Shown here piece after piece: positions 56,128-64,000 of a stretch of DNA of 64,000 bases; positions within the stretch are counted from its first letter, which is position 1; each line of letters opens with the position of its first letter. The notes beneath the pieces were generated by a model. The model was not told the DNA's origin. It worked only from the letters and a program-made list of their open reading frames with translations, and made no database searches. This DNA is from Micromussa lordhowensis (Eukaryota; Cnidaria; Anthozoa; Scleractinia; Lobophylliidae). The DNA lies in contig OZ026601.1 of assembly GCA_964020085.1 (NCBI GenBank), positions 15,488,530 through 15,552,529 on the forward strand, read 5' to 3'. The translations under genes were made by a program, and so were the position numbers.

Positions 56128-56553
56128 ATGAATACTCGACTAGTGATGGACAATGAAGGACATATCCACTTTGTTCAGGCTGGATTCCTAGGGAGCACGC
56201 ACGATGTAGTTTCCTTTCGACTGATGGAACCTCTTGGTCGAGAGCGCAACTTGGATCTGCCACCTAATGCAAAGCTTCTGGCTGATAAGGTGTATCCAGA
56301 TGGAGGATCACTACTGACACCCGTAAGAGCTAACAAGATTCCTTTATTAAATCACAGGGACCGAAAGCGAGTGCAAAGGTTTAACACGCTACTCTCTAAG
56401 AGGAGGGTAAAAGTAGAACATGTTTTTAAGGAAGTGAAAACCTACAAAGCAATAGGCCAGATTTGGCGGCTCCCACGCTGGCTCATTCCTGTTTGCATGG
56501 ACTTAGTTGCTCTTTTATCTGAAAGAAGAGTGAGACTCTTCAAACCAGTCTAG
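56128..56553 (+). pseudogene. Harbinger-like (HARBI1/DDE_4) transposase, C-terminal half
   Basis: 141 codons with LVMDNEGHIHFVQAGFLGST, THDVVSFRLME, the second Asp in KLLADKVYPDGGSLLTPV, and the Glu in RRVKVEHVFKEVKTYK, followed by LPRWLIPVCMDLVALL. The N-terminal half with the first Asp is not visible upstream, so it is truncated or its exons were displaced. It catalyses cut-and-paste transposition when complete. Confidence 0.65.
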
Positions 56554-57109
56554 AAGATACGGCGAAACGTAACTTCAACAGTTTTCCACAAATGCGCACA
56601 TGTTCTATTTTAATACATACTGAACTTTCTATAGACGGACAGCAATTTTGAATGCTAAAACAAAATTAGATCTTGTTTGAGCAAGTTTTGCGTGTGCACG
56701 TAGCCATCATTTATTGTTCTTGTGATGGAGTAACACACACATTGCAGTTGTTGTAGGTACGCTTTATGAACGTTTCTAAGCAGCATCTGGAATGTGAACA
56801 CAAGTTGCATCTAGATCTGTTCAATGAAAAAGGGTTTAAAAAGATCGTGTTTATTTGTCTGTTGTAGGCGCATGTGAGCGAGTTTTATCATTTTGAACAC
56901 ATGTATTCATTAGAATTTAGCGATTCCAATTAGCATATAAGAAACGAGGTTTGTGAAATCACTCTAATCAAACATTTTAGTGATTAGTAAGCTTGTAAAT
57001 AGTTCTTGAAATGCTAAAAAGTTCAAACATTCAATTTGTAATAACATAAAGCATGCAAGTAAAGTTTAGTGAAGGGTTTGTTAATTCATATAATGCGTTT
57101 TACTGAAAA

Positions 57110-57283
57110 TAAATAACAAATTTCATAATCAATTAAAAATCAATATTAATCAATAATAAATGATAATAAAAATCAATACTCACTCAACATTTATCCATTG
57201 ATTTATATTGATTTCCAATACCAATCATTTAATTGTTATTGATTATTATTGATTATTGCATTGCATTGATTGATATCGCCGGG
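57110..57283. repeat. Right sub-terminal ATTGATTATT repeat region
   Basis: Counterpart of 49242-49437. It ends in the inverted terminus CATTGATTGATATCGCCGGG. Confidence 0.7.
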
Positions 57284-57816
57284 TGGAAAGTGTCAAGCTG
57301 ACTCCTTAGGTAACTAAATGAATATGTAGCACGGCAAACATTTGAGGTTAATATGTTGTTGACTGTCTAAAGAAAACTCTGCATACGAGCCAGGTGGCTC
57401 AATAGGCTGGAGCTTATCCCAGTTTCCACAGCATGAAGCAACTAGGAGTAAGAGACATAAAGTGTGATAAAGAGGCGAGGAAGTCATCTTTTTTCCAGCT
57501 TGTGTTTTTTTTACACCAATGTTAGTGCGGGATTTGTGTTTTCATGTTTTCATTTTCATTTTATTGCTTCCATCACTAATACATTGTTTATCTTGTTTCA
57601 AGAGGTACTACTAAATTGTATGTACAGTGATGACAGTCTTAATGATGAGAAATAGAATTGTCAATATATGGACCAGGAGATAATTATTCAGTCACTCAGT
57701 AACATTATTGGAGAGTCTGTCAGCTCACATCAGTCACACTGTCCTCTTATACCCCAATCAATATCAGATATTAAGGCTATGGATTACACACTTAAATAAC
57801 ATTGTCATATGTTTAG

Positions 57817-58238
57817 GTGGAGAATTGTTGTTCACGGAGGGGTAGATGGTTATACATGTATACCTGTGTATCTTAAATGCAGTGACAACAATCGTTCTTC
57901 AACTGTGCTGAATCTATTTGTAAATGCTGTATCTGAGTATGGTCTACCATCTAGAGTTAGCTCCGACAAAGGAGGGGAGAATGGGGAGTGTCACTCTACA
58001 TGCTACAACATCCACACAGGGGCCCAGGTCGTGGTAGTTTGATAGCAGGACGCAGTGTCCACAATCAGAGAATTGAGAGACTTTGGCGCGACATATTTGC
58101 TGGTGTTCTGTTTCTGTACTACAACCTGTTTTATCATCTAGAGGAGTGCAGTGTCCTGGATCCTTCTAATCCACTGCACTGGTATGCTCTGCACTATGTC
58201 TTTATTCCCCGAATAAATAAGCACCTGGACATATGGAA
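57817..58238 (+). pseudogene. HTH-rve integrase gene, exon 2
   Basis: It starts after an acceptor (TGTTTAG, 57816) and continues exon 1 in frame: [39 protein letters not shown], second Asp in [12 protein letters not shown] one-base loss near 57985 shifts the frame; then [18 protein letters not shown], Glu in [24 protein letters not shown] and [15 protein letters not shown]. The rve catalytic triad D, D, E is thus preserved across the gene. A SINE-like insertion separates the end (58238) from its continuation at 58337. Confidence 0.7.
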
Positions 58239-58278
58239 GATGAAATTACGTAAATTCTAGGAGACACGTAGACTCGGA

Positions 58279-58309
<31 letters not shown>

Positions 58310-58336
58310 CAATGGAACAGTTGGAACACATGGAAG
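58239..58336 (-). mobile_element. tRNA-derived SINE-like insertion
   Basis: About 98 bp lie between two copies of ACA(T/C)ATGGAAG (58228-58238, 58326-58336), which look like target duplications. The minus strand carries GGTTCAAATCCC, a match to the Pol III B box, plus a CTCGGA/TCCGAG hairpin. No A box or full cloverleaf is visible. It splits the HTH-rve exon, whose reading resumes directly after the second copy. Confidence 0.55.
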
Positions 58337-58455
58337 GCTGGTTTTATTCGTCATCACATTACAACTGCAGGAAGCAGATCACCCATGCAGCTCTACATCC
58401 TTGGCCTTCTAGGAATGAGAGGTTCCCAAGCTAGAATTGCAACAGAGGTTTATGG
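58337..58455 (+). pseudogene. HTH-rve integrase gene, exon 2 continuation
   Basis: GFIRHHITTAGSRSPMQLYI and LGLLGMRGSQARIAT continue the protein after the SINE. The coding end is uncertain; a GT following GCAACAGAG (about 58450) could be the donor to the last exon, since the frame stops soon after at TAA. Confidence 0.55.
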
Positions 58456-59179
58456 ATAAAGTGATGAGGTATGAAGTGGGTTAGGATTTTTGTCTTTGTT
58501 TTGGCCTGTACTTCAGTTTTCTTTTACAATGATAGGAAAGAGGTTATAATTTACAGTCTGTGATAATTTACAGTGAAATGAAATATTGGTACCCACAAGT
58601 TGGAGCTTTATCTACCTATTCTACAGTAATACAATGCAGGCCAAAACACTTACACTGTATTGTAAAAAGAAAAACATAATTATTTTGTTACATGTTTTGT
58701 GACAGTTGAAAATAATTTTTTGAAACATGTTAATTTATTTGTTTAAATTTCTCACAAAAGTAATGTCGAATATGAACATCCAACTCAACTTTTATTCTTC
58801 ACAAACTGAAACAATACAATTTGTGCAGATCGCACCTGATATGTAAAACTGTGATGCTATTTTATATTTAAAATATATACTTCAAATTGTTTAAAGAATT
58901 CTTCACTACTTTCAACCCTTGCAACGTTCGTTTTGAGCCCTGCTGGTCTGTGTGTGCCAGGTTATGAAACAATGTTTCTTCTTTTGATTACTAGTAATAT
59001 GTGACTGTAACATGAACATTATACTTAAAGGAAACATCAAAAAATTACAGATTGTTGGGAATTAAGTGAAGGATCCCCAAAAACCTGATTTATCAGGGCA
59101 TAAACAAAACAATAATCTGTACTTCATTATGAACTACCAATTAATACAAAATCATGACAACATACTATTTTATTTGTAG

Positions 59180-59404
59180 GGCCAGTGGCATGAATATGGA
59201 TTGACTATGATGGCCCTCTTCCAGATGAAAATGATGATTATGCACAGGTTGAGGTTCCAGAAACCAGGAATCCCCTTTATGAAGACAATTTCCATGAGCT
59301 GGTGCAAACTATAGATCCATTAAGTGCAAGTGAAAGTTATGGGACAGATATTTACTTGTCTGTTGTCTCTTTTATCTCTGAATTAGCTGCCTCATCTAAT
59401 TAAG
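59180..59404 (+). pseudogene. HTH-rve integrase gene, last exon
   Basis: After an acceptor (TTTGTAG, 59179) the frame reads GPVA, a TGA at about 59192, then IDYDGPLPDENDDYAQVEVP, NFHELVQTIDPL, SYGTDIYLSVVSFI and a TAA at 59404. The acidic C-terminal pattern (W/IDxDGP, TRxPL, IDPLxxSxxYG) matches the tail I remember for the rve gene family. The intron 58456-59179 has no visible feature. Confidence 0.6.
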
Positions 59405-59579
59405 CCCTGTCACTTTTCATCATTTTTTTTGTCATTGCCACATCTCTCCCACAATATGTAAACAAAGACAGTTTATTTGTTACAATATTACTTTAGCTTA
59501 GGATGGTGTTCATAGCCTTAAAACAGCTGTTTATTTATTTCTGGAGCGTTTTTTTATTCCTGGAGTGGAATTTTCACTT

Positions 59580-59700
59580 TTAATAATCGTAAGATGCACA
59601 TATTTGACTTATTAATCGTAAAAGGTGATACTTTACGATTATTAATCGTAAAATACGTCTCTTACGATTAATAATCGTAAAATCCACGATTAATAATCTT
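59580..59700. repeat. Cluster of TTACGATTAATAATCGTAA palindromes
   Basis: Five copies or half-copies of an ATTAATCGTAA / TTACGATTAAT palindrome within 120 bp, some nearly perfect over 19 bp. The spacing is irregular. It could be a foldback remnant or a multimeric binding site. Confidence 0.75.
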
Positions 59701-59704
59701 AACT

Positions 59705-60430
59705 GCAGATGCCGATCTTCTGTCGACGCCAAATTTTACACGACCGGCCGCCATTACGAAAAAAACTTTGCACTCAGGAACTACATCTTACAGAGCTTGC
59801 TCTGAAATAAATGTGATTCAGCCCAAGTGTTGACGTGACAAACTTAACGTAAAGCTATCCTTTTATAAACTAAGTGTCTTTGTTGGGCTTCCTTTTTCTC
59901 ACCGTGCGTACCTGTTGTCAGAAAACTAAAGACTCAAAAATAGCGATTTTAAGTTAATATATTTTTATGTAGATAGATAACCAATGGCGCTGGGTACGAG
60001 CTATCGGTAGGGTAGCAACGTAATTTCGTTAGTCAGGCCGGTACTGGTTGTTTTCATACCTCCAAGCCTTGTGATGTTGGGTAATAAGTGAAGGCCATTT
60101 TTCTCTTTTATGTGATTGAACGCCGGGAATTTAAATAAATGCTTCAGAGGTTTATTGAAAGTGTGGAGTGCACCACTTCAATTTATTTCTCCCTTTGTAG
60201 CCTATGGAACGGTTGCCGTGCCTCCTAATAATGAATTTCCAGACCTTTTAGTTTAAATGTCATTGGATACGGACTAAAAACCCATGATTTGTTATTAATT
60301 TTTTATGTTGTTGAGTTAATGGAGCCACCGTTTCCCGGAAAAGCCTGGCGTAACAAAGGCCGAGTTCATATAAGCGTCAGGTCTTCGAGGTTTGGCTTTA
60401 AAGAAACTCAGCAGGTAATTATTATTAGTA
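59705..60430. other. No gene seen
   Basis: AT-rich sequence between the palindromes and the DUF7869-like exon. No transposon terminus, ORF or RNA motif is recognised. Confidence 0.6.
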
Positions 60431-61085
60431 TTATTTTATGAATGTGATATATTTTACCTCCACTTCCTTCTCTTCTTTCTCCAGGAGCTTTCTGAGTTCA
60501 TTGTCAACTCCTGAAGTTTGCTGAGTATAAGGACAAGGATGTTCTCCCTGTTGTGGCACAAGCGTTGTCAATAACCATCCGGCCTCATCATGCCTGGCTT
60601 GTTGTTGTTGTATGAAATCACTCCACCACTTGCTGGTGGAGTGATCAAATTTCAAACGAAATTTTTGTAGGTCTGCCTTAATCTTTTCAAGGTTTAAGTT
60701 TGAAATGTTTGGCTGCAAGATGTCAGGCTCGCCCCCAGGAATGCATTTGGTAATCTCGATCCCTTCTTTTGGCAGCCATTCCGTGGATGTGGACCACTTC
60801 TTGTAGTATAGTGTTGCTCGTCGCTCTCCATTTCTTTTGATCTTGAACTGGTGGTGGTAGATGTGTCCAGTAATTTCTTCTTGGACGGGATCCATCCAAG
60901 CTTTCACATCAAACATCGAATGCACTTCCACAACCTCAATCTCTGGGGTATAGCTCTGTATTATTTCTTGCTTCAACTCCTTTAAAGTGACTGCGTCGTG
61001 TTTCATTAGTCTTCTTGCTACGCACGAGAACATTTGGTCAATGTCCTCGTACGTGTGCCCAACCACGAGGAAACCTAACTTCACC
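60431..61085 (-). CDS. DUF7869-like gene, large exon
   Basis: A 217-codon open frame after an acceptor (TTCACAG, just above 61085). It starts KLGFLVVGHTYEDIDQMFSC, the GHTHxDIDQ signature that I associate with DUF7869, then LKELKQEIIQSYTP, WMDPVQEEITGH, ATLYYKKWSTSTEWLP, CIPGGEPD and SKWWSDFIQQQQ. The exon may end at a GAG/GTAAAA donor near 60444 rather than the TAA at 60431. The biochemical role is unknown; the family is multicopy in cnidarians, suggesting a transposon origin. No stop interrupts it, so it is among the best preserved genes here. Confidence 0.6.
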
Positions 61086-61608
61086 TGTGAATTAAAGTAA
61101 TCAGAAGAAAGTTATGTTAGCTCCTATCAACTTAATTCTGCATTTGAGAAAGTTTTTAATTGTCGAGTGAGTTTTTCAACTTTTAGGCTTAAAGTAGACA
61201 TGTATCACTGGAAGGACTGATCGTATGGTAAAAGATGGAGGCGTTCGATAAAATGTTTTTTTTATTACCTTATTTATTACTGATCAGGTAAGTTTTGTTT
61301 CACGGTCTGCAATGAGCCTGACGCAGTCGACAATATCTGCAACACATGGCAAGTTTTTTGAAGTGTTTATCTTTTAATTTACAAACTTTTCAGTCAATGC
61401 AAATGCTATGACCATAACATGACTAAATGCAATGCAATATCTTAGCAGGCTATGCCTTCGTTTCAATGCCTTTGGTTCTTGCCTTAGGTTTCACTTATTT
61501 AATCAGAGCTTTCTAGTGGTATGTAAGATTGTAAACTGTAACGAAAATGCTTTCTTCCGTTCTTTTTGTATGTTTACGCACATTTACTTACAGTAAAGAG
61601 TTACCTTA

Positions 61609-61711
61609 TCGAACACTCTCAACTCCACAAGGATGCACAGGAAGGCCAAAACAAATTTGTTCTTGCATTCCTGCCAGCAATTGTCCATCTGCAAATAAGC
61701 TACAGGAGCAA
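61609..61711 (-). CDS. DUF7869-like gene, preceding exon
   Basis: After an acceptor (CTCCTGTAG) the frame reads YLQMDNCWQECKNKFVLAFL, CILVELRVFDK, and ends at AAG/GTAACT. The LDNxxxENKN...LAFLxxLVExxxFDK pattern normally precedes the GHTHxDIDQ exon, and phases fit. The intron is about 520 bp. Earlier exons were not found in 61712-62960. Confidence 0.55.
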
Positions 61712-63190
61712 GGTGGCCCATCTACAACAAGTGAAGGCAGGTAACAATGAACATGGTCAACTATAGCAAAAGACTTTTTGAGGGTTCTGACAATCCAATT
61801 CATTAATACGTGTATCTAACGGAGCGCAAGAGGTACATGGCTTAGCGCACGGTATTGCCTGCCATTACCGTTACAAAAAATGTAACGCTAGAAAAGCCGG
61901 CAAAATTTTAAAACCAGTGATAGGATAAAAATTTTGAAAACAGCATTAAAAACTACAATCTATGTGCATTCCATCTATGAATAAAGAGTTGGGAAAAAAC
62001 AAATCACGTCCCGTCTAATAAGAAATGAAAAAATACATATCGTTTGAATGCCTATTTTACTGTACGCATCTAATGAAAACAGCCAAGAAAATCACTAACG
62101 TAAACTACAATTTGATGCCAACACCTACTATTTCAAAGTGCCCATAAACTGGACATTCTACTCCTACAAGTTTAAACATTTATTGTCCCATACTGTTTAC
62201 ACGGGGATTCGAAATCCAGCGTTACATGCGTCGAATTTTTAGTGATTTTTTGCAGAATGGTTCACTTTTGGTTTACAACGCGCGGATCGTGCGTACGGTG
62301 CGTATAGTTTGAAGCGTTTGCATGTTCACCGTGTGAATCGTTTGAAAAGCTTTAAACGTGCCTTTTTTAGCAAACGTGCGAATGGAGCGTATCGTTTGTA
62401 TAGTGTGAGTAAAATAGACTTGCACTGTTGACCTCGTTCAAAGCAAAAAGCTAACTGCCAAATGCTTACTTTTGAAAACAGTTAGATTCAAGTGATCTCG
62501 AGAAATGCTCTGTGAAATACCGAATTTGCATCTCAGTTAATTTGGCCCCCTAAATATGTTACAACGTAAGCCAGCTAAATAACTTAAAGTACTTACCTTA
62601 AGCTTAAAATGTGGGTTTTTTTTGCGCTCTGGTGGTTTTTAAGTCGTTTGCTGTCTGCGCCCCCAACGAAATAAAGAGGAGAAACACAAGGCTAACAGCT
62701 GCAACGTCGGAATTTTGTCAATTTTCTCCCCTCATCCGTCAACCCTCGCCATTCAGCCTCGGGCAAATAAAGCCAGGTACTATTGTAGATCCTTAGTAAG
62801 AGTCATGAAATTTGCCTGCTACCTACGACCTAAAGTAACGAGAATTTATCACCGCCATCCTGGTCGAAGCGGTCGATCAAACGCAACAAAATTGAACCTT
62901 GCCTGTCTCCCCAGGGTATGACTTGGCCTAGCCGATTATCAACTGATCTCAGCACAGTACATGTGCTTTAAAATTTGGATTTCAAACAAAAACAAAGTAG
63001 AGAAGAACAAAAATTATGCCGAACACTGCCGATGCAGGGCAAAATTAAGCAAGAAAAAGTTATTTATTTTACCTAGCACACTAGCCAATAGGGTTTGTAT
63101 TATCTACCGTGTGTATCGTCTGTATCGTGCCAATCGTTTTGATGGCACCAATCGGGTTGTTTTTAAACGCGCGACACCACTGAATTCATT
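61712..63190. other. No gene recognised
   Basis: Contains short frames without motif. Between 62230 and 62410, and again near 63105-63150, CGT(A/G)T(A/C)GTTTG-like words recur, perhaps part of the 5' region of the ORF at 63198. Confidence 0.5.
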
Positions 63191-63197
63191 TCTAAAC

Positions 63198-64000
63198 ATG
63201 GAGCGACTTCCAGAAGAGATCACTTTACGCATTTTGTCGTATTTACCATTATCAGATGTGTTCCATTCGGTTTCTCTTGTTTCAAACTTCCGGCAGGCAG
63301 CAGTTCTATCAACAGTTTTAGAGAGCCCAACAACACGTCAAACACTGGCTTTGAAGGGTTTAGTGTCATCCGTAGAGACAAAAAAAGAAGCTGATGTTAA
63401 TAGCGCAATTGTGGCAGATGCACGTAATCTCATTCAAACGATTAAAGATGGCCGGTCAAAGGACAGCCGTGCAGCTATGCAGTGTTGTGTTTCTCTGCTT
63501 TGTGGAAACAATGTTGCGAAAAATAAAATGTAAAAAGCTGTCGCAGAAACCTTAACAATCAATCGAGAACGAATCCGAAGCGGAATAAAGCACCGGAAAC
63601 GAGTTTTAAGTGACACGTCGGAAGGTTGGACAGTAGTAAAAAGGAAATGACGCAATGATGCAACACCCGAAGAGCATTTGAAGTTAGCGTGTGACTTTTG
63701 GGCTAGCCCTGGAATTTCCAGACCAACTGGTAACAAGAAAGATATTGTACGAGAATGAATGGCTCCAAATGAGTACATTGAACACGAAAAACAAGTTCTC
63801 GAAATGACTCAGAATGAAGCCTTTCATGAATTTAAAACAAAATATCCAGAAGTAAAAATGGGACAACGAACGTTTGAGAATTGCAAACCCTTTTATGTAG
63901 CACCGGCTAGGCCCGAGGACCGCAACTCTTGCTGTTGCCGAACGCATGTTGAAACGCGTATGCTTTTTACTTCATGTATGAACTACAGAAAACAATTGAT
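63198..64000 (+). pseudogene. F-box-like ORF joined to an uncharacterised repeat protein
   Basis: From ATG 63198 the protein begins MERLPEEITLRILSYLPLSD, an F-box-like helix (LPxEIxxxIxxYL). It runs 111 codons to a TAA at 63531-63533, but the frame remains coding-like beyond: INRERIRSGIKHRKRV, WTVVKRK, a TGA at about 63648, then DFWASPGISRPTGNKKD, a second TGA at about 63755, then KYPEVKMGQRTFENCKPFYV and EDRNSCCCRTHVE with a Cys cluster. Both TGA stand where CGA (Arg) would fit. I recall the later segment as a multicopy anthozoan protein of unknown function. It runs off the window end. Confidence 0.5.

Larger units (their letters stand above)
49242..57283. mobile_element. 8.04-kb TIR DNA transposon in intron 1 of the HTH-rve gene
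   Basis: Inverted ends CCCGACGATATCAATCAATG (left) and its complement with one change (right, ending CGCCGGG at 57283). TGGAAA stands directly outside each end (49236-49241 and 57284-57289), a target-duplication candidate of 4-6 bp depending on where the TIR starts. The sub-terminal 190 bp at both ends are filled with ATTGATTATT-type words. It contains a Harbinger-like transposase frame and, nested, the 4.96-kb TTAA element. Harbinger normally duplicates 3 bp, so the superfamily is uncertain. Confidence 0.75.

Noticed and set aside
58285..58312. Possible tRNA gene
   Set aside because: Only a B-box match; no A box, acceptor stem or cloverleaf can be drawn, so it is treated as a SINE-like relic.

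Overview
This window is animal nuclear DNA: AT-rich, with spliced gene fragments, no bacterial operon structure and no rRNA or convincing tRNA gene. The transposon mix (ISL2EU with a YqaJ nuclease, DIRS-type tyrosine-recombinase retrotransposons, Gypsy, Mutator-like, Harbinger, and LINEs ending in microsatellites) resembles anthozoan cnidarians, most likely a stony coral. That assignment is inference from TE families. No ordinary single-copy host gene was recognised; nearly everything that can be interpreted is mobile DNA or its debris.

Layout. 1-2660: no gene seen. 2660-6640: two copies (A and C) of a composite repeat made of a minus-strand LINE 3' end, a plus-strand LINE tail and, in A, a Gypsy LTR plus the tail of an env-like gene. 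6650-11400: Mutator-like transposase fragments and hairpins. 11408-13123: composite copy B. 13124-24156: a 5'-truncated minus-strand Gypsy element with protease, RT, RNase H, integrase with chromodomain, and then a third, envelope-like ORF. Its 3' LTR is split by a nested 4.47 kb DIRS element (gag, RT/RNase H, tyrosine recombinase). 24156-34118: four tandem copies of an ISL2EU-type unit (1278, 4153, 3364 and about 1170 bp) carrying a DDE transposase, a YqaJ nuclease and two small coiled-coil ORFs; one copy holds a 785 bp TTAA-flanked inverted-repeat element. 34260-36240: a second DIRS-like remnant. 36515-38715: a Mutator-like transposase. 39032-44587: a plus-strand Gypsy with its 3' LTR. 44961-47813: a decayed, intron-containing transposase of Kolobok-like type, with a LINE in it. 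48479-59404: a spliced gene with helix-turn-helix and rve integrase domains. Its first intron holds an 8.04 kb TIR element, which in turn contains a 4.96 kb TTAA-flanked element with 559 bp arms. 60431-61711: two exons of a DUF7869-like gene. 63198-end: an F-box-like ORF joined to an uncharacterised anthozoan repeat protein.

How the parts fit. Insertion order can be read from nesting and from paired copies. Copy A gives the empty site for the DIRS insertion, and array copy 3 gives the empty site for the TTAA element. Most ORFs are broken by single in-frame stops, many of them TGA where CGA is expected; one pair of duplicated sequences shows CpG-to-TpG/CpA change directly. Nothing here looks autonomous and intact. 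The most interesting items are the env-bearing chromodomain Gypsy, the HTH-rve gene with IS3/IS481-like architecture, and the paired small coiled-coil ORFs kept in the tandem array.
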